A stretch of 64,000 bases of DNA, taken from Pyrus communis. Lineage: Eukaryota; Streptophyta; Magnoliopsida; Rosales; Rosaceae. Below, piece by piece: positions 1 through 12,480 of the stretch. Each line of letters opens with the position of its first letter. The stretch's first letter is position 1. The stretch is from positions 7,416,149 to 7,480,148 of the forward strand of contig NC_084818.1 of the NCBI RefSeq assembly GCF_963583255.1, in the 5' to 3' direction. The notes below the pieces were generated by a model. That model saw nothing but the letters and a program-made list of their open reading frames with translations, did no database searches and was not told the DNA's origin. The position numbers and the translations under genes were made by a program.

Positions 1-3000
1 GTGAATGTGAGCCGTATCTTTTAAAATGCTTTCTGAAGGTTCACAAGGGGAAGTATGGTCAGATCCACTTGATTGCTTCTCTCACCGCTGGTTTGAGCCG
101 CTATCATGATGAATTTGCTGTATCTGTTGTTGACGAGGTGATCTCTTTCATTCCAAAAATCTTTTTGTAGCATTTTAGTTTCCATGTTAAATATGACTGG
201 CCCTTTGCTGTGCAGTAGTATCTCTTTTAGATTTGTCTAACTCCAGATGCACAAAGTGTGGGGTAATTTAGGGGAAGGGGAAGGCTATCGTCTCTTGCTA
301 TTAACTAGAATACAGAAGAAAAACGTGTACTAATTGTTCATTCATTTAACATCGAGGACATTTTAACTTACTTGTTTGCTTATTTTCTGTATTTATTGAG
401 AGGTAAGCTGCCCGCTGTGACAAATTTAATGTAGCAATAAATTATATGCTGCAACAGACTTGGTAGGTTGTAATTCTGAAGTCACTAACGCCTTGAGGCT
501 CAATATACTTTCTTATGATTTGCCTGTCTCATACTTTAGTCAAACAGTAGTCTTGGTGCTAGTACAATAATCATTCTAGGTAGTCTTGGTGCTAGTACAA
601 TAATCATTCTAGGGAAAGGATAAAGGAAAGATGAGGGAGGGGACAGGTCATTTTTAGCAGTCTTAACAGTTTGCCTCCATTTTATGGTCATAATTGTTTT
701 TCAACTTAAAAAATATATTTGGAACCAGTAGGGGAAAAGGGAGAAATTAAATATACATTGACATCTCTGAGATGTGAAGTGTGCATATGTGTGCAAGTTC
801 GGACATTTCTGATTCTGTCTGACCCACTGGAGATTTCTCAAAGTTATATCTTCACTTTCAGGTTCTAGAGGAGGTACGGGTTGGCCTAGAATTAAATGAG
901 TATGGGATGCAGCAAAGACGGATTGCCCATATGCGATTCTTAGGAGAGCTATACAACTATGAGCATGTAGATTCTTCTGTTATTTTTGAGACTCTGTATT
1001 TGACTCTTGCCTTTGGCCACGGCACACCAGAGGTATGTAATTTTCCGTGCATTTCCATACATCACCATATAGTACTTGAGGACTATTGCCATAGTCAGTG
1101 CTAGTCACACTTATCTCGGTAACAATATACTAAATTAGGTGTCTTAAATGCATATTTAGAATATATAGTACTATTGGACATCTTTCCAATCTTAATATTT
1201 TTTATGTTTAGGAAACTTTGGGGAGTAAAATTGAAATCTCCAAGAATGTATATTCCACAATTGATTGTCACCCAAGTTTACTCACGATTCTAGTGTTTAT
1301 GTTTTTTTTTAAAGACTTACTTGTGTGTGTCTCTTATTTTTATAAGAAAGCAAAAAGATATGGATGATTTAATCATTTCCATTTTTTTAAATTATGAATC
1401 ATAAGTTACTTAAATTGTGTACATGATGATCTTCTTACATTGGCCATACTTTCTTTTCTGTCTCACCAGCAAGATGTACTGGATCCACCAGAAGATTGTT
1501 TCCGCATGAGGATGGTCATTACTCTTCTTGAAACCTGTGGTCACTACTTTGATCGAGGCTCTTCCAAGAGGAAACTTGATCGATTCTTGATGCACTTTCA
1601 GAGATATATACTAAGTAAAGGTGTACTACCGCTTGATGTTGAATTTGACTTACAGGTCAGTCATGCTGCCCATATATTGTATTCTGTACCCCACCCTCCA
1701 TATTTTTCTGTTTTTCTTGCTAATGAAAAACTAGAATCATATATAAATTCTGAAGTAAACTGACCTTTATCTATTTTTCTTCTCTTAACTACTACTGTAC
1801 CTTTATGTGAAATACGCTATTCCAATAATCTATCTTATCTATAATTCCACATGGGAAAGCTTAAGTAGTAAAGCACTTGCAGGACTTGTTTGCCGATCTA
1901 CGCCCCAACATGACTCGATACTCTTCCATTGAAGAAGTTAATGCAGCTCTTGTAGAACTTGAGGAACGTGATCGTACTGTCTCCATTGACAAGAACAATA
2001 ATGAGAAGCACTCCGACACTGAAAAACCTTCAAGGAGGAACACCTCCAACAAAATGTCAGTGAATGGAACCGAGGAAAATGGTGTTGATCATGGAGACCT
2101 TGGAGATAGTGACAGTGATTCAGGAAGTGGCACCATTAATCGAGATAGACATGATGAAGAAGGATTGGGTGAAGAGAATCATGATGGTGGATCTGACAGT
2201 AATGAGGATGATGATGATGATGGTGGTGGTGGACCGGTATCCGATGAGGACGATGAAGTCCATGTCAGACAGAAGGTTGCAGAAGTGGACCCTCAAGAAG
2301 CAGAAAAGTTTGAGCTGGATCTCAAAGCTGTTATGCAGGTAAGATCATATTACTGTTGTATGTGCTCTTGCTGTTGCATGATTTGCACAACAGATTCATT
2401 TATTATGGTATCGCATGTATTTGTTAGCACATTCTGAACGAATGCAATCACGGTCACTAAAAAATTGAAAATCATGCGGTCCTAATGTCCGTGGTCTGGA
2501 AATGATTTTGTACATGATGTATTGATGCTGAAGGGTGTTATATTATTTGAGTGCAGTTTTTAACCCATTAAACAATTTCTGAATGCAGGAAAGCATGGAG
2601 CAACGTAGGCTAGAGCTGAGAAGCCGACCAACATTAAACATGACGATACCGATGAATGTGTTTGAGGGGTCCACCAAGGACCATCATGGAAGAGTGGTTG
2701 GAGGGGAAAGTGGAGATGAGGCGTTGGATGAAGAGTCTGGAGGAAGCAAGGAGGTCCAGGTGAAAGTTCTTGTCAAGCGTGGTAACAAGCAACAAACAAA
2801 GCAGATGTACATCCCTCGGGATTGCTCACTTATCCAGAGCACGAAACAAAAAGAAGCAGCAGAGTTTGAAGAGAAACAAGACATCAAGAGGTTGGTTTTG
2901 GAATACAATGACAGAGAAGAAGAGGAGCTTAATGGATTGGGGAACCAAACTCTGAACTATATGCAGAGTGGCAGCAATAGACTTGCCAGTCGTGGCAGCA

Positions 3001-3095
3001 CTTGGGAAGGAACTAGCGGTAGAGGTGGTGGAGCACGTCATAGATATCACAGTAGTTATTCCGGTAGCGGAGTTCACTACAGCAGGAAAAAGTAA
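1..3095 (+). CDS. UPF2: UPF2, nonsense-mediated mRNA decay regulator (3' part, five exons)
   Basis: UPF2 bridges UPF1 and UPF3 on mRNAs with premature stops and so triggers nonsense-mediated decay in the cytoplasm. The window opens inside the gene. Exons read 1-137, 862-1032, 1470-1655, 1883-2338 and 2589-3095, all with GT/AG borders and continuous frame. The first three give the end of the third MIF4G domain, recognisable by the stretches around YHDEFAVSVVDE, GELYNYEHVDSS and CGHYFDRGSSK. Exon 4 continues with DLFADLRPNMTRYSS and then a very acidic Asp/Glu/Ser linker. The last exon carries the conserved UPF1-binding region (NMTIPMNVFEG, VLVKRGNKQQT) and a Gly/Arg/Ser-rich tail ending in RKK and a stop. 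Nothing looks broken. What is known of the family agrees with the length and order of these parts. The 5' exons lie outside the window. Confidence 0.95.
548..613. repeat. Perfect 33-bp tandem duplication in a UPF2 intron
   Basis: Positions 548-580 and 581-613 are identical (each begins TAGTCTTGGTGCTAG). The repeat lies in the intron between the first two visible UPF2 exons and does not touch a splice site. Perfect identity suggests a recent slippage or fill-in event. Confidence 0.95.
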
Positions 3096-3620
3096 AAAGT
3101 GTGATTTTGCAACGATGGAACGCCAGAAACTCTCTTCGGATATCCCTCATTTTGCAGATGCGGTTCATTCTGCGCAAACTCGTGCTTTTCCAACAATAAT
3201 CGCAACTGACGTTCCTATCTGACAGAGAAGCCATGCCTTTTTGGGACACTCAACTCGGACCATTCCTCCTTACTGCAAGGGTTATATGTTTTGTGGTCTT
3301 GTTAGAAGATAGTTGCAGGTGTGAAGAAATAACCAATAGAAGGAAATCGGGATAGCTAACCAGGAACCGAGACAGCAGTGCACAAGAAAGGTGCTCGTGT
3401 GGTACTGAGTCACTGTTCTGCGAACACGGGTTGTTCCGTCGTTAGTTAGATCGATCTTACATTTAGTTTAGAACCTGAAGTATGGGTCTCCCTGCGTGTA
3501 AATTTGTCGATATGAAGTAAAAGATCTGATGCAAACTTGCTTGGGCTTTTTTGTGTACCTTGTATGTGCCCATGTGGATTAAGAACTGCCTAGACAGAAA
3601 TGATTAAATGGAATTTTACC
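3096..3620 (+). other. UPF2 3' untranslated region
   Basis: The roughly 500 bases after the UPF2 stop have mixed composition and no ORF of note, unlike the AT-rich DNA that begins near 3630. I infer this is the 3' UTR. No single polyadenylation signal is decisive. Confidence 0.5.
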
Positions 3621-3629
3621 CGGATGTCA

Positions 3630-4330
3630 TTTTAATTTTTGTTTTTAATATTCGAACGATGTTCTATTTTAAACTACTCTAAACTTCTAGTACTACCATC
3701 ATAGATACGTTAATGGTGATTAAAGTTGGTCTTATACTCATATTTCACTAGCACTATAATTTTGGTCTCTCTTCACTTGCAATTGAGTTTTAAGTTTGGC
3801 TCGTTTAGATGACGAGTTTGATGTTAGATTATTTGATATCGTGTAAAATTTAGTCAAATCCTCCGTTCTTGTAGAATATTGTTGTATAAAAATAATAATG
3901 TGTTATCACTAACAATAAAGTTGCATGCTATCATCAGATGTCCTACTTACAAGTCTATGTTGTTCTTTTGATTTTCCAAAGATCTAAACCCTGACGTCAC
4001 CACCATGCATCCCAAAACTGAACAGCCCAACCGAAATCGAACTGAAACCGTCCCAAATTGTAATGTTTTGGTTTCCACTCAAAATCATCGGTTTTGAAAC
4101 CGATCCAAACAAAGTATATGTTTTCAGTTCGGCCCATAATTTTAAAATAAAAACCGGACCGTACCGGCTCTTAATTAAGTAATTCTTAACTCTGTGCACA
4201 ACCGAAAGACATTTTCTTTTAAAGAGGTAAAGTAAAACATGAGCAAAGTGGCCACATGTTTGCCTGAAGAGTCGTGCGGATATGCGGAGAATCTAGTCCC
4301 AAGCGTTTGAGCCATATGTCATGTTGTTGG
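3630..4330. other. Intergenic, with an AACCGAA-rich transposon-like patch
   Basis: No gene is seen. From about 4010 to 4170 the DNA is rich in CCGAAC/AACCGG/GGTTT motifs in both orientations, resembling the subterminal regions of hAT-type elements such as the one at 18037. No clear ends or target duplication were found. Confidence 0.35.
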
Positions 4331-4332
4331 AT

Positions 4333-4490
4333 GAAGATTTTCTTAGGATTCTCACATGCTAATCGTTTATCATATATTATATAATCAGCTTTCGTTAGGT
4401 ATTATATTTAATTTTAAATAATTTTTAACTGCACAATTTACGATGAACGGTAAGAGATCATCACAATTTAGCTTGATCACTTTCTTCCAG
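4333..4490. mobile_element. Short palindromic MITE, copy 1
   Basis: This copy shares the pattern of the elements at 5082 and 48396: a left part with GATTTTCTTAGGATTCTC, a central AT-rich stretch with TTTAATTTTAAATAATTT, then TGCACAATTTACGATGAACG. Ends are approximate and no target duplication is certain. Confidence 0.5.
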
Positions 4491-5081
4491 GTCAATTTGG
4501 ACACTTTCCACCTGCATAATCATATATGGTTTAACAAATTGATTGCATGTGTTTGCACTCTTTGTCATTGTTCTAATGGTCCACTCCAATTCACTGTTAA
4601 AATTGGTTGCATATTAGTTCTTTTTTAGTTTCGTTTTTCACAATGATATGCTACTCTAAGAAGTGCTGAGAGATTAACCACAACAAGTGGTTGAACAAAA
4701 ATGTGGTAAATTTTAAGTCAAGTTTGCTCTTTAATTTAGTTCGATACGAAGTTAGCAAAAAAAATTAATGATTCTTTGGTTGAAAGTTTTTGAAGGATGT
4801 GTGTTATTTGACTGTAGGCTGAAATGTCTTTGACTTTTTAGGCCTTACAAGGGATTAGTCCTTCCCTTCAGGGTGTGAGATGTAGAAATTACCACCTACA
4901 CAATCCGTCAGGTATGGAGTTTTATCACAAAAGGCCTCGGTATTAGTTGGAGTGGGGTTTTGATATTTAAACTCTTCTTTTCTTAGAGATGCGGTTTGGA
5001 GTGAGGTTTTGATATTTAAACTCTTATTTTCTTAGAGATGCGGTTGATGTGAGGTATTTCAACATGACATACCTCAAGTTT

Positions 5082-5305
5082 CAAGGATAAGGATCCTCTC
5101 CGGATCCTCTTTGTGGGATCCGGGGGATCAATCAATCATGTATGTTCACGTATATCGTGTCGTCAGTTTTCATTTGGTACTATTTATATTTAATTTTAAA
5201 TTTAAATTTAAAATAATTTCTAACTGTACGATATAAGATAAATAGACACAATTGATTGATTCACCGGATCCCCATAAAGAGAATCCAAAGAAGAACCTAT
5301 TTCAA
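5082..5305. mobile_element. Short palindromic MITE, copy 2 (GGATCC-rich ends)
   Basis: The left end (AAGGATCCTCTCCGGATCC, then GGGGGATCAATCAATC) is matched in inverted form on the right by GATTGATTCACCGGATCCCC and AAAGAGAATCC. The core has TTTAATTTTAAATTTAAA. This is an inverted-repeat, non-coding element of about 220 bp, the same family as 4333 and 48396. Confidence 0.6.
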
Positions 5306-7592
5306 GTTTCGGCAAGAAAAAGAATAAGTGGTCATAGATTTGTGCAAAGTTATACAATAAATCATCTATAATAATAAATATAAAACTCATCATCTAAGTG
5401 AGGCAAACTTGATACCTCACATTAGCTTTAGTCGCATCTCATCATTATGCTGATGGTCCACTCCAATACTTTTATGATTATTAGTAATTTATTCTTTGCT
5501 TCTTCTGTTGGAGCTTAACTCTTTACTTTGCAATTCCCCGAACCCTTTAATTATAATTTCTTATTAAGTTGGCCTTGGAAGAACCCTGCAAGGAAGCATG
5601 TCAAAAACAAAAGGAAACCTCGGCCCCAGATATGAGTGAAAAAGCCTTGTACTTCTTTGCCTTAATGAGTGGAATTTGACTCCTAATGACATAGATTGTT
5701 GAACCAAATTTAAAAGTTGTGCATTATATTATATCAAAACACTATGATTAGCCTTTTTGGATGGGTTTCTAGAGGTTGGTAGGTTGTACAACCTTTCTAC
5801 AATTTATGCATTCGTACAAAGCTTTAACAAATGTAAAATACTTGTAAGTTAGAAATAAAATATCGAGTTCAATACTAATTTATTCTCACATTCTTTAGCG
5901 TAAACATATATTTGTATTAAAAAAAAATCACATGTAACTTAATCTATTTTTTGGTTTGTAACTCTAATAGCTAATTACGTACATTCTTACACAAAAAAAA
6001 TTATGTGTTTGATTTCTTCCTCAATATCGTTTGTATCAAACAAGAATTATGTGTCCCCTTTAAGATCTTGGAGATATTGGCAATAGCCTTGCAAGTTGGA
6101 GATGTAATCCCTGAAACGAACCAAAATTTTCCCTTTCGAGAAAGAAGAGGCTGGAACCAAAGTGTGGAATTTTTGGTTCCCAAAATTTTTATGCCCTATC
6201 TTATTTCCAAAGACTAATCTAAGCAAAGCTATAGGAGCACATTATTATAAATGGAACATGTGGTTCCCACATTTCCCCACTTTCACCTTTTGCCGCAAAA
6301 TTTAGCATATCAACCCTAACAACCCACTTATCTAACTAGAAGGATTAATACATACATGTATGTATGTATGTATGTATGTATGTACGTACGTATGTATACA
6401 CATATATTATTTTGCTTCATGCGATCCACGATTATTGCAAGGGTGCTTGCTTGTTCTTGTTCATTGGCCATAGAAAGAAGAAATTCCGATTTTACTGTCT
6501 TCTATAATGTTCTTCTAATTGTATGAAATCAAGTAAAAGGATTCAAGTCAAAGATTTAGTTTGAAATATAATTTTTTTTTTTTTGAATTCATATATCATA
6601 CTATATACTAGTATATAATCAAGATTATTTGGGTAAGATTTGAACATACGCAAAGAATTACTCTTTACGATTTTGTAGGACACGACGAATTATGAGGTTT
6701 TCATTGTAATAAGAGTAGGAAACAAAACCTGTTATTTTCATGTCGCTTCATGTCAAGTTAACAAGTTATGTTTGAAATTATCATATTGAATGAGAATGGA
6801 TGAGAAACGTTCATAAAGGAGTGACCATCCATACACATTATCACATAAAATGGGAAATGCAAATAGTTAAAAAAAAAAAAAAATTGAAGCTTGTATAACA
6901 AAGATCATGAACCAAAAACCCAATGTTCATATAAGAATTATTTGTATCACTTGCACAAAGTTAAGATATAAAATAATCTTTCTAAAAACAATGAAGACAC
7001 ATTGAGAGCTTATAATTATTTCCCCAAAAAGATAAAAAATGATAAAACTTGTGTCATTTGTGATAAATTTTAATTGGGTTACTAAATCACCAACTAAACT
7101 AATAGTGAAGTTTGTTGGGAAAAATAATTACCCTACTTATATATAAGTAAGATGCTACATTGTCACAATGTATTAAAATAATATGGAAAATGGCCGACCA
7201 AACACTCAAACAGTACTCGCATTATTTCATGTTTGGAATTATTGGACCTCCATCGAGGTAAAAGTTCGATTGGAAATTCCAATTCAACCGAAAAGTTCCG
7301 TCTTGAATCCGAACATTTTTTATTTCGATTTGGGTGGTAATTGGAATTTACATATCCGATTCAAAATTCTGAAATTTTAATTCAAAATTTCTCAAACATA
7401 TTTTGTCATGTTTATTTATGGTGTATATAGATATGTTTTATTTGAAATTTTGTTTCTTTAATCATATTATTATATATTAATACTAAAAAGTAGAATAATA
7501 CATACTATTTTGTCTTGTTTAATATAATTTTATCTCATACACACGTACTGGCTACGAACACTACAAAAATTCAAAAGAAAAAAAAATACTAA
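5306..7592. other. Intergenic AT-rich DNA with a (TATG)n microsatellite
   Basis: No supported gene. Positions 6350-6402 hold a TATG/TACG microsatellite. The short ORFs here (for example at 6001-6217) have no recognisable domain and biased AT-rich composition. Confidence 0.6.
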
Positions 7593-8142
7593 GGCCATCT
7601 CCATTTGAAGGGTAAAGAGGGCCGAAAATAGTCCCAAAACCATCTCCAACTGAAGGCCAGGTCAAAGAACTCATGAGTCCCACTGGATAAAAAAGGCCAA
7701 AGGATCAACCGGTTGGCCATCTTCAACCAGCCCGCTGGCTAGCCCATTTTCATCTTTGGTTTCTTTTTTTTTTTTTTTTTTTTTTTTTGTGGTTCTTTTC
7801 CATTTGCCCAGCCCACTTTAGGGTTTAGGGCTTAGGTTTTTTTTTTTTTTTTTTTGTCCCAACATTTATTTTTTATGCCCAGCCAACTTTTCTTTTCTTT
7901 TTTTGGACATTTTATTTTTTTAATCTTAATTTCTAATTTTTTTTCCTACGCCATATTTTTCACAATTTCATACTATCTTAGCTTATTTTATTTCAATTCT
8001 TCACATTCCATACTATAGCTCTTTGGCTCTCGGTTGGAGATGGTAAGAAATATGGCACTGCACTGTTTATTAAAATATTAATTTCTTGGAGGACCAGATG
8101 TCTAAAATGAGCCATTTGGCCAGCCTTCCATTGGAGATGATC
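7593..8142. mobile_element. Tourist/Harbinger-like MITE with TAA target duplication
   Basis: The left end GGCCATCTCCATTTGAAGG is matched in inverted form by the right end (GCCTTCCATTGGAGATGATC). Both ends are flanked by TAA (7590-7592 and 8143-8145), as expected for PIF/Harbinger elements. The interior is T-rich with two long poly-T runs and no coding capacity. Length is 550 bp. Confidence 0.7.
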
Positions 8143-8228
8143 TAAATAGTGAATACGTAAAAGTTTGAAATTTTCAAATTCATATTCCTAAAATTTCAAA
8201 ATAAATTGATTTCTAAGTTTTTGATAAT

Positions 8229-8449
8229 GGAGGCAGATTGTCTGCCCTACTGTTTGAATACCCTTCTCATCCCCTCCTATTTGTGTGGTTGCGGTTAAGT
8301 CACGTTAACATTTTATATTCCTATTGTTTTTTGTTTTATTATCTCTATAAAAAAAATCAATATAAAATATTGACGTGATTTAACCGTGACTGCATAAAAT
8401 AGAAGAAGATAAGAAGAGCACCAAACAGGAGGGCAGACAATCTGCCTCC
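8229..8449. mobile_element. MULE-type MITE, copy 1, 9-bp TSD TTTGATAAT
   Basis: The ends are near-perfect inverted repeats of about 28 bp (GGAGGCAGATTGTCTGCCCT on the left). The 9 bases TTTGATAAT occur at 8220-8228 and again at 8450-8458. Nine-base duplications are typical of Mutator-like elements. The 221-bp interior also carries an inner inverted pair around GGTTAAGTCACGTTAAC and GTGATTTAACC. Same family as 28194. Confidence 0.85.
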
Positions 8450-11400
8450 TTTGATAATTCATAATTTTAAACTTCGAACTAATATTTAGTTCCGAAACAA
8501 TGCATATTTCCGATCCAATCCGATCAATCACCTCCCAAAAAAATGCTCAAGTTCGAGTCCACGTTTAATAACACGCGCGAGAAAATAAATGGTAAAACTG
8601 TAAATAGATGCAAATCTCTGAGTAAAGCTGTAAGATTGAAAACTTTAGTACGGAAGGAGGGGAAGCAGCCACGTTAGTCAGAACCTTAGAAACCTCGTAA
8701 ACTTGCCGACAAATACAGCAGAAGCAATTATTTCTTATCTCTTCCAACCAATTGGTTATCTTTCATTCAAAATAATCATATTCCAACAGAAATAATAAAA
8801 AAAGAACAGATCTGGATCCCTTTTTCCAAATCCACCAAATTAAGGAATTCGGACTCTTGAAATTTAATCTAACGGCTAAAGTTATTATAACTTTTAAATT
8901 ATCTCTATTTGTAGTCATTAGATCAAATTTTAAAAATCTAAATTACTTGATTACATAGATTTAATGAAAGAGGTTCGAAAATAATTTATTTCCAAAAAGG
9001 AGATTTAAAGCACATATCGTCCCAACTTGCCACACCAACAACTTAGATTTAATTTGACAGAAAAAAAAAAATTTATATTGAATATTTAATTCACACAAAA
9101 GAGCTTTATCTTGTTCGGCATTATTTAATCCGACACATGTTGGTCCTTCATTCGAAATAAATTAATTATTAAAAATGATATCATCCACTTTTATAGCCCC
9201 TCCCAATAAACATGAATATTTGTTTTCGTTAGTTTTCTCATAATTTTCTGAAAGGTGAATTGTCATGATAAAAATACAACTTGATTTTTTTTATAAAAAA
9301 AAAACACGAATGTTTAGTATTATTGGTTAGGAAATTTGGAAATTATTGTTTTTGATTAGGGAAACTTTGGGGAGCCCTAATTATAAATTAGGCGATACTT
9401 ATTACATTGACCTTGTATTTCAGGTGAGACAACTCAAGAATATTTCTTCTTTGGTTGTCCAAAGAAGTTTAGAATATCTGACCCCCTTTTTTTAGGGATC
9501 AATTTTTTAATTTTATTAGTTTACAGAAGATAATATTTTAATAATCCTCAATGATATAAGCAATGACGTACTTCAACAGTTGATTACGGTTCATGCGCTC
9601 TTGACCACACAAACTTGTACTAATTTTCAGATTGACGATTTTTATAATGAACATATATAATTAGAAATTCTCAACACAAAAGCTGTGAAATATAGCTCCT
9701 TAGCAAGGACTACTAACTTGTAATTGACTGATCGACATGAATAAAAAACACATTAAGTTATTGTCAAATACATAAATAATATGATTTTTGGTAGAATATA
9801 CTGGTTTGGACTCGTACTAAATTAACAAAGTAAAATGATTTGCAAAATCCGTTTCTTCGATAAAACCCTAATACATATATCTTCTCAAGGAGTTGCGCAC
9901 ACATCTATGAGAACGTTACTTAAGAATGCTAGAGCGAAGAACTGACTTGATATACCTCTCTAATCATTTCTCTTATTGCGTAATCAATTACGTAAATTAA
10001 AAGAAAAGAAAATGTAGATACGAAGTTGTTCTTGTGCCATATGCTTAAGAGAGTAAACGATCACTCCTCGTGGAAAACTTGAAAGTTGCTCTACATCTTC
10101 ATCACGATGAATCATATATGGCCAAGAAATGGAAAACCCAAAAAAAAAAGAGAAGGGGAAAGCAAAAGCCAAAAGCCAACAAAATAAGAAGGAAATGTAA
10201 TGAATTGGTGGAGGCAAACATTATTCGATGAATGGTATCTTGTATACATTACATAGAGAAAATGATCATCTTCCCTCTAAATTGGAGAGTAGGTTTTTCT
10301 TCTCTCTAAAATTTTTTTTTTTTCGTTCTTTTTATTTGAATAATCACAATTAAATATAAAGTGTTAACTTCTTTACAAAAAGGTAAAGAAAAGAGAAAAA
10401 TGAAAAAGGAGAAGATTGGTGGGGACGAAATTTGGAAAGAATAGATACTATGTAAGATATTTACCAGAAGTGAGCTGGAAGATACTATGTTAAGATATTT
10501 ACCAGAAGTAGTAGTCTAGCATGTCAGTTTTAGGTCAAAATACATACATAGACAAAAGAAAAGAAAGTTAATTTATAAGATTTAAAGTAGAAGGAAGCTT
10601 GCTAGGGTTACTATAAGCAGAAATGTTCCTACGCGTGGCGTCGCGGGTATGAACGATTGAGTCCCTCGTGCTTCCCTCTGTCAACCATTTTGTTCCCATA
10701 TCGAGAAACGTACGGCCAGATTTGGTCGTCTGTCAATCATCGTCCAATACACATATATGGTATTACCATATTACAACTATTATATATATATATATATATT
10801 TTTTTTTTTTTGCTTTTCTAGGTGGAGTTGATTGGCGGTTGGGTTAATTAATTTACATAAAAAGACACTGACGAATGAACAACTGGCAACTGATAGGAGG
10901 AGCCCCTCTCGTGCATTACTATCTCCTTCTTCGTGGAAAGATTATCAGTGTACGTCTGTGGCTGGTTTCGCTGCAAAAAAAGCAGGGAACAGTTGGCTCC
11001 TTTATTTTTATTATTATTATTTAATTATCTAGATAAGATTACTGTATAAAAGTGCAGCAAGTACCTTCCATTATAAAATTGTGTGTCACATGTTTTATAT
11101 TGTAAATTGCAGTTGACCAACATGCACAACTAACTTAATGATTTGGATGTCAAGTTAGGATCATACCACATATCTTATATACATAGAAAGCCGGAGGAAA
11201 AGTAAATAGTGCAAAACAGTGGTTTTGGGTCACAGCATGCGGACAAAACTTTGGTGTCACCGACAAAATATTTTGACGAAAATACCCCTCGGCCAAAACT
11301 TTGGGCTCACGCATGATTGGACCAAAATGACCCTCAGCCACAAAAAATAGTAAAATTGAATGTAGTAAGGGTAATTTGGTAATTTGACTATCATAAAATA

Positions 11401-12179
11401 TAATATAAATATAAGTGGGAAGAGATAAAAGAATAAAAAAAAATGAAAGGGAAGAAAGAAAAAAATAAACAAATGATAAAAACATTTAAAATGTATAAAT
11501 CACGGGTGACGCGCTGTGATTCAAAAAATACATTTTACATGCGATTGTTTATTAAATATTATTTCTCAATTTTTAATTAAGAGATGTATAGTGTCAGTTA
11601 TAAAAAAAAGTTTTTTGCACGCATATAATAATATGATTCAATTAGTTGTCAAATGATCATTTTTTTTTCTTTATAAAAAAAGTCTTTCGCACGCGGATAA
11701 TAATGTAATTAAATTAATTGTCAAATGATTTTTTTTAACAAATAATATTATCTATACTAAGGGAGAGGGAGTGCGCTTAGCCTCACAATGAGTTAACAAT
11801 AATGTAATTCAATCAATTGTTTATTAAATATTATTTTCTCTATTTCTAATGCAAATTTTATACAAACCGATTTTATTATGTTAATTCAGCAACTTTAATT
11901 GGTTTATGAGGGGTTTGTTCTAGTATGATAAAAAATTATTCATTTACTTCAAATATTTAATTTTCCTTTTGTCAATTTACATATATAAATACATTTAAAA
12001 CATGTAAGTCTCACATGGCACGCTATGATTCAAAAAATGCCATTTGCATGTGCATGAAGGCTAGTATGTATAAAATGTATGATGGGTGAAATATATATTA
12101 TCCCGAAGTTTTTATAGTTTATTGTTTTCTTCTTCTTTCACAAGTAGGTGTTTCTTAGGACTATTCTAAAATCTTATGG
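8450..12179. other. Intergenic AT-rich DNA with small repeats
   Basis: No supported gene. Noted items: a tandem repeat around 10444-10509 (GATACTATGT..AAGATATTTACCAGAAGT twice), a (TA)n run near 10781-10800, and a partly repeated block at 11500-11760 in which TTTTGCACGC..ATAATAAT..TGTCAAATGAT recurs. The 11726-11810 stretch is described separately. Confidence 0.6.
11726..11810 (-). mobile_element. SINE-like 3' fragment (minus strand)
   Basis: Read on the minus strand this gives a run like CTCATTGTGAGGCTAAG, CTCTCCCTTAGTATAG, ATAATATTATTTGTTA and then poly-A. The same module occurs on the plus strand at 16310-16468 and as a tail at 49640-49702. A shared tail with an A-run suggests a SINE family. 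The 5' part is not clear here. Confidence 0.45.
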
Positions 12180-12475
12180 TGTAACATCCCACATCGTCAA
12201 GGAGAGTGGATCCTGTAAGCCTTATATGTATATTTCCATCTCTACCTAGCATAAGGCCTTTTGGGAACTCAGTGGCTTCGGGTTCCATCAGAACTCCGAA
12301 GTTAAGCGAGAGTAACGCTCAAGAGCAATCCCATGATGGGTGACCCACTGAGAAGTTCTCGTATGAGTTCCTAGAAACAAAACTGTAAGGGTGTGGTCGA
12401 GGTCCAAAGAGGATAATATCGTGCTACGATGGAGTCGAGCCCAGAATATGGTGAGGCTCGGGCCGAGATGTGACA
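12180..12475 (+). mobile_element. Cassandra TRIM solo LTR with 5S rRNA-like domain
   Basis: The element begins TGTAACATCCCACATCG and ends GAGATGTGACA, the TG..CA form of an LTR. Positions about 12261-12371 closely resemble plant 5S rRNA: CCATCAGAACTCCGAAGTTA, AGCGAGAGTA, then GATGGGTGACC and AGAAGTTCTCGT. A 5S-like domain inside the LTR is the hallmark of Cassandra retrotransposons. The flanks TATGG (12175-12179) and TATAG (12476-12480) look like a 4-of-5 matching target duplication, so this is a solo LTR left by recombination. It should not be called a working 5S gene. Confidence 0.88.
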
Positions 12476-12480
12476 TATAG

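Noticed and set aside
12261..12371. A functional 5S rRNA gene
   Set aside because: It is inside an LTR with TG..CA ends and a near target duplication, and it has lost parts of the 5S sequence. Cassandra explains it.
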